A stretch of 64,000 bases of DNA from Bifidobacterium thermophilum (GCA_000741495.1 JGZV01000001.1:62001-126000); one strand, 5' to 3'; positions 38,768 through 48,697 are shown, numbered from the stretch's first letter. Program-made: numbers and translations. The notes: generated from the letters alone by a model not told the origin.

Positions 38768-41700
38768 TCAAGCGCTCAATGACCGCAGGAACTGTGCCTG
38801 AACCATGTCGATATTGTCGCCCATACCATCGTTCAAACGTGCCGCCGCGATTGACAGTGTGCGTGCGGGAACGAACATGCCTTGGTCAACACACAAGCGT
38901 GCCGCCTCCCGCACAATCGCAGCGACTTCAGTGTGCGGCCAAACCGGCAGGTCATGTTCCGCGAGCACAGCCGCCGCTTGGGCGACGTCATGCGGGACGG
39001 GAATGCACTGCGAGCGAGCGCGCTCAGTGAGTTCCTCAAGTTCCGCAGGAAGCGTGGCGATCTGGCCGGGCGCGATATGCGCTGCCATGAGATACGCTGC
39101 AGCGGCGGTGTCGAAACGGTCACGCATCCATTCGGCGTACGCGAAACGGTAATATGCGAAAGCGGCATCATCGCGGTCAAGTGCCACGCGCAACGCGTTG
39201 AGGCATGCCGCCCGGGCCGAATCCCAATCCTCATCGCGGGCAAGCTGCACCGCCAGTTTCATATGCGACAGCGGATAGGCTGGCGCATATGAGACCATCG
39301 CGTTGAGATGTGGCAACGCAGCCTTAACGCCTTTGATTTGTGAGAGAATATCCGCCAATTCCACGTGCGCGTAGAACAGGTTGTCGGGGATGAGTACCGT
39401 CCGCTCCCCTGTTGTGGCGAACAGCCGATTGTAGACGACGCGTTCCGCATACGAGTTGAAATACCGCGGTACGCCGTTGCTTTGCGCATATAGGGTATCG
39501 AGTTTCGCCACAGCGGATTCTTGCAGTTCTACCGCTTGTTCGGCTTGGCCGGAGAAGAACAGGTCGCGCGCCTTGCTGCGTTCATCATCTAACTGTTTGG
39601 CCAGCGTGAAATCGAAGTCCGGGGTATCGTTGCCGTCGATCAGCGCTGCGGTGACTTGCGGGGCAAGTTCTGACAGTTCCGGATCGCCTACCCGTTCGAC
39701 AATACGCATCGCCTGTTGGGCTTTGGCCACGGACGGCATGATCTCGTCAGCAGCCAGACGGTGGAAGTCGGTGACTGCCCGTTGCAACAGGTCGACACGT
39801 TGGATGGACAGTCCGGTGGCGTCGCCACAGCCCAGGATGCGGCTTGCCGATGGGTCGAACCGGGTTTCTGAGAACTCCGGCTCCTGTTGCGCGGCGAGAG
39901 GGCTGTATTTCGCGTCACGCAAATCGAAATCGACGTTGACCGGATGCATTGCACCATGCGCATCAACGTCCATAACCGCGTCGAACAAACGGTAGGTGGC
40001 AATCGGGTCGTTGAGCCCGTGCTCCTGGACGCGTTGGAGGAACGCGTCACGGTGGAACGTGACGGCCACCATATGACGGACGGTCGGGTTGCTGCGCAGT
40101 ACGCTCAACGGGTCATTGCGGTTACGATCGCTTCCGTTCGCATCAGGCGTACCGCCGATGGTGAAGACTTCTTGCTCTTGCGGCTGTCCGGCATGGTCTT
40201 GGGGTACGCTGAAGGCGGTTTCATCGATATCCGCCCCGGACATCAGCGTTTCAAATTCTTGATCGACATCAGCAGCCGACGTCTCTTCATGGCGTTCAGT
40301 CTGGTCGTCTTGGGATTGTTCCCCGCTCGTAGCCGGCATGGAAGCCTCCTGCGAGGGGTGGGACGGCCCGGATACCGGTTTGCCGCCACGGGTTTCCCCG
40401 CCATCGTACGGTGGTTCACCGCGCATGGTGGATGCCAGCGAGGGGTCGCCGTGGATATCGCCGTCTTTCGGCGCGGATTTGCTTCCCATCACCGTGCCGG
40501 TATCTTGCGAGCGCATCCGTTCGAACGCTTTCAAAGCGTCGCTCATCAGTTTGGTGATGGCGGAATCCTGTTCTGCGACGGCTTCCTCCAGTCCGATGGA
40601 ATCGATGTACACGGTGACTTGCTGGACTCGTGGGTCTGCACAGAACGCGATGGTGGCCATCATCAGGCCGACACGCAGATTGTATGCCGCGCTTATCGCC
40701 GCCCGGTCAGGTTCTTCGAGTTTGATCCAATCGTGTGTGGTCCCGCTGTATTTGCTTTTCGGCATCATGGCGGCACCGGCGGTGGTGAATGCCAGCGCCA
40801 CGTTACCGTCCGTAAGATTCGTGCGGAATTCGACGTCAAAACGGTATGGCAGTCTCATACTGCGCAAGAGCAGCGCAAGGGTCTGCCGGTATACCCATTC
40901 GGAGCCGGAGCCATTCGTGACGGCCGATGCCGCTGTGGGGTCGGGGAAGTCGTGGGCGGTTTGTTGTGCCGCCTGCCGCGCGATGCGCATGATGTTGCGT
41001 AGCGGGGCGACACCGTCATCATGCAGCGGGTCGAGCATGGTCCGGTCGTCGGCGCGTAGCGCGATCAGGGCCGGATCGTCAAGAAGCGCCATGTCAATCT
41101 GGGCTGCTTGGGCCCGGGTGACGTTGTCTTCAATGGGCTGCTGGCCGACCCGTGCGTTGCGTTCCAGCACGGCGCTTACTGCCGCGAACCGGTTGAGCCC
41201 GCCTTCGATGATCAGCGACGCCAATGCGGGCGAGAATTCCAGTGAGGCATCCCAAGAGAAGAAGTAGCTGCCGGAATAGCTGGACGTGTACAGGTGCAAC
41301 GGTTCGGCGCCGTGTACCGCTTCAAGGCCGGCGACGGGTTGTAATGCCCCAGATTCGCGCATCACATCCGCGAAATAGTCCTCCAACCCGGACACGCGCA
41401 TGCCGTGTGCTCGTGATTCCAAGGTGTCGCGTACACTTCTGCGGATTGCTCCGATAGGCGCCTCGCGGTTGAGCCGGCGGAAGATGTTGCCTGACCCGAA
41501 TCCCATGAGCAGTCCGTTGATTTGGGGAAGCAGGTATGCGGTGAAGAAAGCGATGGCGATGGCGTCACGGTATTCCAGGTCGCACCGCATCTGCTGAGGA
41601 AGGTCGGCACGCAACTGTTCGAGCGTGTACCGGTTGTTGCGTTTGATCCAGGACGCGAGCCACATCATGCGCCCGTCTTCTCCACGCCCGACGACGCTGC

Positions 41701-42298
41701 CTTGGATGACGTCGATCGTGTGCGCGTCTTGGGTTTGGCCGAGCAGATCTTTCAGATGTGTTACGGCTGCGGCGGGCACGGTAGGCGTGGCACCGAGTCG
41801 GGTGTCATCCGGTAACCGTGATTCGCCGTCTTTGCCGAACATGAATCGTACTTCAGCGCTTTGGATATCCATATGCGGGTCTGTTCCGGCGAAAACACGG
41901 CCCCGATCATCTGCGAGCGCGACTTGCGCGAAATGCGTGTCGTCAAGGAACATGCCGAGGGAGAATGCACGGCCGTGGGTCTGCGGCAGTTGCACCCAGC
42001 CGAGGTCGACACCGTTGGGTGTGCCCGCGAGGCGGCTGTATGTGTGGCGTTTGATGAGCGGGTTGAGGGTGATGGCATGACGTTTGAGTTCGTCGAGCAT
42101 GGTGTCGGCTTGCGATGCTGTGCCTGGGCCGGAGGTTGTGTCGTGTTGTGGTTGCACGGGTCGGGTTGGGTCGGTTGCGGGCGAAGCCGGTGTCGTGCGA
42201 CCGGTGACGGATTGGTGCAGCGATTCTTTGAGCTTGGCGAACATGGAGGTGTTGTATCGGCGTCCATTGCCGTTGTGGTGCTTGGTGAATCGTGTCAT
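38768..42298 (-). CDS. Large hypothetical protein with C-terminal TPR-like repeats
   Basis: 1176 aa, no signal peptide or membrane helix. A first folded part (about 65-620) contains patches such as YRDAIAIAFFTAYLLPQ and YNLRVGLMMATIAFCADP; a disordered Ser/Gln/Glu/Asp-rich linker (about 635-780) follows; the last 300 residues are helical and TPR-like (AYPLSHMKLAVQLARDEDWDSARAAC-type segments). Family not recognised. The first ATG at 42298 follows GACAAT by 6 nt, possibly leaderless; the ATG at 42244 (MFAKLKESLHQ) is an alternative. Divergent from the membrane-protein gene at 42359. A scaffold role is only a guess. Confidence 0.65.
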   Translation of the reverse strand: MTRFTKHHNGNGRRYNTSMFAKLKESLHQSVTGRTTPASPATDPTRPVQPQHDTTSGPGTASQADTMLDELKRHAITLNPLIKRHTYSRLAGTPNGVDLGWVQLPQTHGRAFSLGMFLDDTHFAQVALADDRGRVFAGTDPHMDIQSAEVRFMFGKDGESRLPDDTRLGATPTVPAAAVTHLKDLLGQTQDAHTIDVIQGSVVGRGEDGRMMWLASWIKRNNRYTLEQLRADLPQQMRCDLEYRDAIAIAFFTAYLLPQINGLLMGFGSGNIFRRLNREAPIGAIRRSVRDTLESRAHGMRVSGLEDYFADVMRESGALQPVAGLEAVHGAEPLHLYTSSYSGSYFFSWDASLEFSPALASLIIEGGLNRFAAVSAVLERNARVGQQPIEDNVTRAQAAQIDMALLDDPALIALRADDRTMLDPLHDDGVAPLRNIMRIARQAAQQTAHDFPDPTAASAVTNGSGSEWVYRQTLALLLRSMRLPYRFDVEFRTNLTDGNVALAFTTAGAAMMPKSKYSGTTHDWIKLEEPDRAAISAAYNLRVGLMMATIAFCADPRVQQVTVYIDSIGLEEAVAEQDSAITKLMSDALKAFERMRSQDTGTVMGSKSAPKDGDIHGDPSLASTMRGEPPYDGGETRGGKPVSGPSHPSQEASMPATSGEQSQDDQTERHEETSAADVDQEFETLMSGADIDETAFSVPQDHAGQPQEQEVFTIGGTPDANGSDRNRNDPLSVLRSNPTVRHMVAVTFHRDAFLQRVQEHGLNDPIATYRLFDAVMDVDAHGAMHPVNVDFDLRDAKYSPLAAQQEPEFSETRFDPSASRILGCGDATGLSIQRVDLLQRAVTDFHRLAADEIMPSVAKAQQAMRIVERVGDPELSELAPQVTAALIDGNDTPDFDFTLAKQLDDERSKARDLFFSGQAEQAVELQESAVAKLDTLYAQSNGVPRYFNSYAERVVYNRLFATTGERTVLIPDNLFYAHVELADILSQIKGVKAALPHLNAMVSYAPAYPLSHMKLAVQLARDEDWDSARAACLNALRVALDRDDAAFAYYRFAYAEWMRDRFDTAAAAYLMAAHIAPGQIATLPAELEELTERARSQCIPVPHDVAQAAAVLAEHDLPVWPHTEVAAIVREAARLCVDQGMFVPARTLSIAAARLNDGMGDNIDMVQAQFLRSLSA

Positions 42299-42346
42299 AC
42301 CGAGATTGTCCCAATCCGCGCAGACATGGTGGGACGGTCATGCTCT

Positions 42347-42352
42347 TAGAAT
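42347..42352 (+). promoter_or_regulatory. -10 element; probable leaderless start
   Basis: TAGAAT at 42347-42352 is followed by six bases and then the GTG at 42359, placing transcription start at the first codon. No ribosome-binding site is present. The opposite strand has GACAAT at similar distance from the ATG at 42298. Confidence 0.5.
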
Positions 42353-42358
42353 AATACC

Positions 42359-44557
42359 GTGGTATCTGTTCCTCAACGTTTCATGTCCGGCGGTAAACCC
42401 CGTGCCGCGTGGCGTTTTGCCGTCCTGTCCGTTCTGATGATCGTGGTGTTGGAAGGCGTGGTGTTCAATCTGCCGTATTGGACCGGTATGGCGGCGAGTA
42501 CGGATTCGCCTTCCACGCTCAACTCAATGGGTTCGGGCCTGGTGCGTCAGGCTTCCGGGGCGCTTGAGGTCACGGATCCGACGAAAGCGTATTTGCGTAC
42601 TGCGGTTGATGGCACGTCATCGTATGTGCGTCTTGATCTTGCCGATATGATGGGTTCTTCTGCACGGACCGGTACGACGGTGCTTTCGACGGTGCGGGTT
42701 CGGCTTGACTCGGACGGTTTGGCGGGCCGTTCCACCTTGGTTGATACTGATGAGCCCAGATCCTTGTACTTGCATACTGATGCCAAGCGTACGGTCACGG
42801 TGTGGGTTCAGGAACCTGCCGGCACTCAAGTGCCATTCTTCGCGGTGCGGCCGAATGTACGGGTGCCGTTCTCGTGTGATTGGATCCGTGTCACGCTGAT
42901 GGCGGTGGTCGCTTGCCTGCTCGGCTGCTGGCGACCGGGGTCTCGATTATGGCAGGTGCGTGTCGACCCGCATGCGCGCGGCCAACGTCTGGTCGCTGCC
43001 GGTATCATGACGGTCATTGGCGTATGCTCGTTTGCCGCCGCAGGGGTGTTGGCCGCGCAGGCAAGACCGCTGGTGTTCCATGCGCCAAGCGGATACACGT
43101 ATGATTTCGACCAGTATGGCCATGCCGCTGACGCGCTGTTGCATGGCCGTCTGTCATTGGATTTGCAGGTTCCCGAAGCGTTCGCCAACAGCGCAGACCC
43201 GTATGATCCGGCATTGCGTGAGCGCCTGTTGGATTCGGGGGTTTCGCCGATTTATTGGGATTACGCGTTCTATCAGGGACACTGGTACTCGTATTTCGGC
43301 GTGATCCCAACCCTGTTGCTGTTTGTCCCGTATCAGGCGGCGTCCTCCTTGTGGACGCCTGGAGGGGCGATGCTGCCGTCGGCGAGCGCTGTGTTGGTGT
43401 GCATGTTCGGTTTTGTGCTGTTCGCTTCGCTGCTCATGGCCCGTATCGTACGGCGTGTAGCTCCGCAGGTTTCCGTTGCCGCGATGAGCATGGCGTGGGT
43501 GACGCTGCTGTTGGGTTCGAACGCCGGGTATTTGTGGTTGCGTACGAATTTCTACTCTGTGCCGATCGCGGCGTCGTTGATGGTCACGATGCTGGGCTTA
43601 TGGTTGTGGACGTGTGCCGTACGGTCGCAGGATCGTGCCGGATTATGGCGTATCGGGGATGCGCCCGGCTTGTCGATTCCGTATCTTGCTGCGGGTTCGG
43701 CGTGTATAGCGGCGAATATCGGGTGCCGTCCCCCGTTCGTATGGTCGGCGCTGCTGATTTTCCCGATGTTTTGGCCGCAAATCCGTGAATTGTGCCGCTT
43801 GTTGCGCTGTCATCATGCGCCTCGGGACGCATGGAAGGCTCCGACGGCGGTTATTGTCGCTGCCGGCATTGTCGCCTTGCCGGTGTTCATATTGAATGCG
43901 CTGCGTTTCGGTTCTCCGCTCAATTTCGGCAACGCGTATCAAATCACGGTCAACAATATGACGTCCTATCATGAGCCGCTGGAGAATATCCCGCGCATCA
44001 TCGGCTACTATTTGGCGCTGCCGGTACGTCTGCAGTCCACGTTCCCCTTCGTGGCGGTCAATCCTACGCCGTTGCCGGCATGGGGGTACACCGAACCGAT
44101 GGTTGCCGGACTGTTCGCCTTGTGCCCGATGACCTTGTTCGTGCTGCTGCTTGCGACGCTCCGTCATCGGATCGATGCCCGAACTGCGGATCTGCTGGGA
44201 TGCATGGCTTGGCTTGGCGTGGCTGTCATGTGTTTCGACGCGTGCAAGGCGGGTCTGGGATGGCGTTATATCTGCGATTTCGGTTGGTTGTTCACATTCG
44301 CCGCACTGCCCGGCTTGGTTTGGTTCGTCGGCGATATGCCTGGGGATGATGCGTCGCTCTCACCGCCAAGCCTGCGGACGCCACGACTGCAAGCCATGGC
44401 ATGGTGGTTGCGTCGCACGATGATGATGCTCATGATCATCGCTTGCATCCTGCTCTTGTTGGCGTCCTGCTTCACTGCGGGACGTGACGATACGTTGCAA
44501 CGCACCGCTCCCGCTATGTTCGCGCGCATGCAATCATGGTTCACGCTGGTAGGATGA
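42359..44557 (+). CDS. Polytopic membrane protein, possible GT-C-type glycosyltransferase
   Basis: 732 aa. One N-terminal helix (about 20-40, VLSVLMIVVLEGVVF), a large outside domain (about 45-160), then about ten to twelve further hydrophobic helices to the C-terminus. After the second helix an outside loop has FDQYGHAADALLHGRLSLDL and YWDYAFYQGHWYSYFG, a layout seen in GT-C/PMT-like lipid-linked sugar transferases; an Asp-rich first loop is present but no definite motif can be assigned. Start at GTG 42359 (leaderless) or ATG 42383. Its stop overlaps the start of the ABC ATPase gene, so the two are coupled. Confidence 0.65.
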   Translation: MVSVPQRFMSGGKPRAAWRFAVLSVLMIVVLEGVVFNLPYWTGMAASTDSPSTLNSMGSGLVRQASGALEVTDPTKAYLRTAVDGTSSYVRLDLADMMGSSARTGTTVLSTVRVRLDSDGLAGRSTLVDTDEPRSLYLHTDAKRTVTVWVQEPAGTQVPFFAVRPNVRVPFSCDWIRVTLMAVVACLLGCWRPGSRLWQVRVDPHARGQRLVAAGIMTVIGVCSFAAAGVLAAQARPLVFHAPSGYTYDFDQYGHAADALLHGRLSLDLQVPEAFANSADPYDPALRERLLDSGVSPIYWDYAFYQGHWYSYFGVIPTLLLFVPYQAASSLWTPGGAMLPSASAVLVCMFGFVLFASLLMARIVRRVAPQVSVAAMSMAWVTLLLGSNAGYLWLRTNFYSVPIAASLMVTMLGLWLWTCAVRSQDRAGLWRIGDAPGLSIPYLAAGSACIAANIGCRPPFVWSALLIFPMFWPQIRELCRLLRCHHAPRDAWKAPTAVIVAAGIVALPVFILNALRFGSPLNFGNAYQITVNNMTSYHEPLENIPRIIGYYLALPVRLQSTFPFVAVNPTPLPAWGYTEPMVAGLFALCPMTLFVLLLATLRHRIDARTADLLGCMAWLGVAVMCFDACKAGLGWRYICDFGWLFTFAALPGLVWFVGDMPGDDASLSPPSLRTPRLQAMAWWLRRTMMMLMIIACILLLLASCFTAGRDDTLQRTAPAMFARMQSWFTLVG

Positions 44558-45369
44558 CAGGCATGGGTCTCTTCTCAACGCTGTTTTCCCACGATCACGG
44601 TCAAGCCCGGCCGCGCCCCGACCACGTGACATTCACCTTGTCCCACGCCTCGTTCGCATATGATGACGGGCATGTGGGATTGCGCGATGTGACGGTCACG
44701 CTTGATCAGCGGCGTATCGCAGTGATCGGATTGAACGGGTCTGGCAAAACAACCTTGTTGAAACTGTTGGATGGGGCGCTGGCTCCGACCAGTGGATCGG
44801 TGACGCTCACTGTCGGGAATGACACGATGACCCCTTACGGCAGGAGGGATCGCAAACGTGTCGAACGACTGGTCGGCCGTGTGCGCCGCGAGGAGATTCC
44901 CGAAAGCTTCTACCGTAGCGAAAGCGTGGCGAAAGCGTTGGACGAGCGGATGCGCGCCAACCATATCGCGGACGGTGAGCGTCAGGCGCGAATCGGCTCA
45001 CTGCTTGCCCAACTTGACTTGTCACTGTGGCGTGACCGGCCTGCTGACGCGTTGGACAGCGAGCATCGTCATCTGCTTGCCGTAGGAGCGGCATTGTGCG
45101 CCGACCCGATTGTGCTGGTTGCGGACGAGCCGACCAAGGGCTTGGATGAGGTCAGTACCGCACGTGTGGCGCGAGCCTTGTTCACGCTTGACCGCCAAGT
45201 CGTGTTCGCCACACATGACACGTCGATGATCACGCGCCCGGAAATCGCGATCGACCGGGCAATCCTGCTTGACGAGGGGCGTATCGTGTTCGACGGCACA
45301 CCACAAGACGCGGTGGACGCGTACGCCGACGTGATTCGCCGCCACCGCAACCGTGACATGGCCGTTTGA
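44554..45369 (+). CDS. ABC transporter ATP-binding protein, EcfA-like
   Basis: 271 aa. Walker A GLNGSGKTT (about 53-61), Walker B VLVADEPTKGLDE, H-loop VVFATHD, and a DEGRIVFDGTP end typical of cobalt/ECF-type ATPases. The signature loop is degenerate: where LSGGQ is expected the sequence reads ALDSEHRHLLAVGAAL. The start ATG at 44554 overlaps the membrane protein's TGA (ATGA). No EcfT or S component is adjacent. It may serve a distant permease or act with the polytopic protein; the weak signature makes the role uncertain. Confidence 0.75.
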   Translation: MTGMGLFSTLFSHDHGQARPRPDHVTFTLSHASFAYDDGHVGLRDVTVTLDQRRIAVIGLNGSGKTTLLKLLDGALAPTSGSVTLTVGNDTMTPYGRRDRKRVERLVGRVRREEIPESFYRSESVAKALDERMRANHIADGERQARIGSLLAQLDLSLWRDRPADALDSEHRHLLAVGAALCADPIVLVADEPTKGLDEVSTARVARALFTLDRQVVFATHDTSMITRPEIAIDRAILLDEGRIVFDGTPQDAVDAYADVIRRHRNRDMAV

Positions 45370-45393
45370 CAGCCTCATCACGAGCAGCGCCCA

Positions 45394-46599
45394 CTACTCG
45401 CCAATCATGACGGCTACGGTGTCAAGCACCGCGGCGATATTGCGGGCGAACTGGTCCGGCTGCGGCAGAAGTGAAACCGCAAGATATCCGTTGGTGGTCA
45501 TATCGAAGAAATAGCCGGGCTGCCCGGTCAGCTTATGATTACGAATCATACGCAACACCACCTCATTCTCATCGAGGACGGATGGGATGCGCACCAACGC
45601 GTTCCACCCGCCCTCCATGCGCAGCATCGACACCAATCCGCGGGGATCCTCTTGCAGCATCCGGCGTAACGTCCGAGCGTTACCGGTTACACGTTCCCGG
45701 ACGCGAGCAGTCTGCTGCTTGGCTTCTTCAAGCATGTCAGGCAGGCGGGCGGCGATGATGTCACTCATCGGCAAATAGTCGTCGGCAATGACATCCAACC
45801 GACGCAACGCCTGCGACACCTCGTCTTGTGGGCCGGAAACCTGGATCCAACCGACTTTCGCATGCGGGGCGGCCAGCATTTTCGACAATCCGTCCAACGC
45901 GAATGTCAGTACGCGGCGCTCCCCCGCGAGGCGAGCGTTACCGGGGAACGGTTCGACCGGGAAATCGTAGAACACTTCGTCGGCGATGATGGCGATCCCA
46001 TGGTCGGCGCACAACCGTACGATGCTTTCACGCTCCTCCGGTTTGACGTATGAGCCGGTGGGATTGTTCGGGTTGATGAGGACGAGCGCACGGATTCTCT
46101 CGCCTTGTGGGCTTTCCAACGCGGATTGCAGTTGAGCGGTGTCGATGATCCACGACCCGTCGAACCGTTGCTGGTAAGTCATCACTTCAACGCATTCCAA
46201 TGCGGCAATCGATTCGATCAGCGGATAGCCCGGCTTGGGGGCGAGAATCACGTCGCCGGCGTCGCACAACAATTTCATCAGCCACGAGTAGGCTTGGGAG
46301 GTTGAACTGAGCAGATACAGATGCTCCGGGTCGACCGGGCCGACCGTGTTCGGTGCGCCGGATTGCACGGCCTCCTGCGCATGCCGGTCGGTCAGGAAAC
46401 GCGCCAGCACCCTTCTGGCGGCCAACGGTCCACGCGGTTGGGCGGCATACACCGTGGGAAGGGATCGGGGAGCCAACGCGAATCTGGTCGGGTTCGAATC
46501 GTTGAGCTTGTCCAATGCTATGCCGCCGGCTTTGGCGACTTGTTCCGCTTGCGCGATCGTATTCGGGTCGCTGATGTCCACTCGTGATGAAAAACGCAT
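45394..46599 (-). CDS. PLP-dependent class I/II aminotransferase
   Basis: 401 aa, fold type I. LINPNNPTGSYVKPEE (about 183-198), IIADEVFYDFP, and the PLP-binding lysine in LDGLSKMLAAPHAKVGW. The N-terminus MRFSSRVDISDPNTIAQAEQ with LNDSNPTRF is actinobacterial in style. Specificity (tyrosine, alanine or similar) cannot be assigned. The frame extends to 46704, but ATG 46599 is preceded by TACGAT and six bases, consistent with a leaderless mRNA, and the upstream residues are not family-like. Convergent with the ABC ATPase gene. Confidence 0.82.
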   Translation of the reverse strand: MRFSSRVDISDPNTIAQAEQVAKAGGIALDKLNDSNPTRFALAPRSLPTVYAAQPRGPLAARRVLARFLTDRHAQEAVQSGAPNTVGPVDPEHLYLLSSTSQAYSWLMKLLCDAGDVILAPKPGYPLIESIAALECVEVMTYQQRFDGSWIIDTAQLQSALESPQGERIRALVLINPNNPTGSYVKPEERESIVRLCADHGIAIIADEVFYDFPVEPFPGNARLAGERRVLTFALDGLSKMLAAPHAKVGWIQVSGPQDEVSQALRRLDVIADDYLPMSDIIAARLPDMLEEAKQQTARVRERVTGNARTLRRMLQEDPRGLVSMLRMEGGWNALVRIPSVLDENEVVLRMIRNHKLTGQPGYFFDMTTNGYLAVSLLPQPDQFARNIAAVLDTVAVMIGE

Positions 46600-46669
46600 G
46601 CCACCATCGTAATCCGCCGCCGCAACGTTGCCTGAACGAATGGCACGCCGGCTGCACACCCCGGAATGC

Positions 46670-46706
46670 GTGTGGCCCGCCCGAACAGATCCGGGACGGG
46701 CCACAC
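46670..46706 (-). terminator. Hairpin downstream of ppgK
   Basis: GTGTGGCCCG and CGGGCCACAC-type arms (46670-46679 and about 46696-46706) form a 9-10-bp stem, 45 bp past the ppgK stop on the minus strand. No U-run. Confidence 0.5.
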
Positions 46707-46750
46707 AAGCGGTACTGCGGTTGATGGGGAAACCGGTTTTCCGCTACCGT

Positions 46751-47521
46751 TTACTTGGCGGTTTTCGTGCTGGCGTAGTAGGCGGCGCCGATAATGCCGG
46801 CCTCGTTACGCAGCTTCGCCGGGACGATCGGCGTCTTGATGTCGATGTACGGCAGGAACTTCTCACTGACACGGCTGACACCGCCGCCGACCACGAACAG
46901 ATCCGGGTTGAAGTACTTTTCCATAAGACCGTAGTACTTGGTCAGACGCTTCGCCCACTTCTTGTAGCTCATGTCCAGCTGGTCACGCACGGACGACGCC
47001 GCGTATTTCTCCGCGTCACCCTTGCCGTTCTGCAGCTCGATATGCCCCAGCTCGGTGTTCGGGATGAGCACGCCGTCATAGATGAGCGCGGTGCCGATAC
47101 CGGTGCCGAGCGTGGTCGCGATGACCAGGCCGTCTTGACCCTTGGCCGCGCCGAACTGCTGCTCGGCAAGTCCCGCGGCGTCCGCGTCATTGACGACGAC
47201 GACCGGGCGTCCGCATGCCTTGGAGAATTCCTCAGTGACATCCACGCCGATCCACGACTGGTCGAGGTTCGCCATGAAATCAAGCGGCTTGCCAGGCTTG
47301 ATCGGGGCGGGGAACGCGATACCGACCGGAGCGTCCTCAGGAACTTCGAAATGCTCAAGCTGCTGACGCACGATGTCGGCGACAGCCTGCGGAGTGGACT
47401 TCTCCGGGGTCAGAATCTTCAAACGCGGTTCAGCGAACTCACCCTTCTCCAGATTGACGGGAGCCGCCTTGATGCCGGAGCCGCCGATGTCAACGCCGAA
47501 AGCCTGTGCTGTTTCAATCAT
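46751..47521 (-). CDS. ppgK: Polyphosphate glucokinase
   Basis: ROK-fold kinase that phosphorylates glucose using polyphosphate (and usually ATP), the normal glucokinase of actinobacteria. 256 aa from ATG 47521 with an AGGAAGG site. Phosphate-binding motif GVDIGGSGIKAAPVN (9-23), VVNDADAAGLAE (about 120-131) with the catalytic Asp, TTLGTGIGTALIYDG and FVVGGGVSR. A CRE/LacI-type operator lies 95 bp upstream, suggesting sugar-dependent regulation. The transcript probably carries this gene alone. Confidence 0.92.
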   Translation of the reverse strand: MIETAQAFGVDIGGSGIKAAPVNLEKGEFAEPRLKILTPEKSTPQAVADIVRQQLEHFEVPEDAPVGIAFPAPIKPGKPLDFMANLDQSWIGVDVTEEFSKACGRPVVVVNDADAAGLAEQQFGAAKGQDGLVIATTLGTGIGTALIYDGVLIPNTELGHIELQNGKGDAEKYAASSVRDQLDMSYKKWAKRLTKYYGLMEKYFNPDLFVVGGGVSRVSEKFLPYIDIKTPIVPAKLRNEAGIIGAAYYASTKTAK

Positions 47522-47615
47522 CTTTGACCTTCCTATGAGGTGATGGGGTGTATGAACCGGTACGGTGATTGTACCGCGCCCCCTATCCGAATACTGCCGC
47601 GGCACGCCGAAAACT

Positions 47616-47629
47616 TGCAAACGCTTTCA
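47616..47629. promoter_or_regulatory. CRE-like / LacI-family operator upstream of ppgK
   Basis: TGCAAACGCTTTCA fits the TGNAANCGNTNNCA pattern with central CG that LacI-family regulators bind. It lies 95-108 bp before the ppgK start. A second half-site-like TTGCAAACGT is at 47671-47680. Confidence 0.6.
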
Positions 47630-47679
47630 TCTTGGTTCCCAAGTCTTTCGACGTGCCGCAAGCCGCCTGGTTGCAAACG

Positions 47680-48697
47680 TCAGTTGAGCGGCGGCATCGG
47701 ACGCCAATCGGGATCGTGCAGCAGCTTGTGTGAATCCCACCACCCGCGCGCGATAGCGGACAAGCCGCTACGCAGGTGTCCCCCGATCCACCATCACCAG
47801 GCGGATGACCTCTTTGACCGCGGTGGCGGCGGTACCCAGTGCGAACAAGGCGGGACGGTAATCGCCGTACACCATGAAATACCGTGCCATATACCCGCGG
47901 TTGCGCATGATATGGTATCGGTTCATATCCGATGTGGAATTCAACTGGCGCAACCCGGCGATATCCCAGTTGTCGATATCACGGGTGCGACGGATGATGA
48001 CATCCTTGACTTCAATCGGATTGGTGACCTTACTGGCCAAATACCCGTACATCGTGTCATCCCAGTAAATGAAGAACCGTCCATCCGGGAAGCCGATCTG
48101 TTCGACGATATTACGGCGGAACAAGCCGCCTTCAAAACACATCGTATTCATGATGCGATAGCCGCGTGGACCGAACGCCGCCGGGGCGATCGGGTCGGGA
48201 ATGCCCAGAGGAACGATGAAATGGTACTGCCAGTAGAACGGGCCGCCATCATAGTCGTAACGGCTGCCTTGAATCACATCATGATATCGCGTCCACGGGG
48301 CGAGCTTCTCAATGGCATCCGGCAAGACCGCCACATCATCATCCATCACCCAGAACCATTGGGCGCCCAGCTCATATGCTTTGCGTACACCATTGCTGAA
48401 ACCGCCGGAGCCGCCGATATTGCCTTCCTGCGGGAAATACACGACGCGATCCATATTGCCTTGCGTATCGGCGATGGTCTGTCCCCATTGGGCGGTGATT
48501 GCGGAACTGAACTCCTCAACCATGGTCTTCGTGGTCTCGCTGTGTTCATTGTCCACCACGACAATCCGCCACGGCGCGACAGTCAACGCCTTGAGGGAAT
48601 CGAACAGCGTCGCAAGCAGTTTCTGTCGCTTATACGTGACGATGACGATAGCCAACTTGTCAATGGTGGCTTTCTTCGCATGCTCTGGTTGTGTCAT
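47680..48697 (-). CDS. Family 2 glycosyltransferase (GlfT2-like), 3' frameshift
   Basis: Transfers sugars, probably to a cell-wall or surface polysaccharide. Start ATG 48697 (MTQPEHAKKATIDKLAIVIV). GT-A motifs: VIVTYKRQKLL (about 18-28), VVVDNEHSE, and the DxD metal site WFWVMDDDVAV (about 112-122). Read literally it stops at 47768. Deleting one base of the C5 run 47780-47784 continues the protein as DRGHLRSGLSAIARGWW... to WRPMPPLN, with a stop at 47680-47682, 338 aa (1017 bp). The W/D/H-rich end fits this family better than the abrupt stop. Confidence 0.8.
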
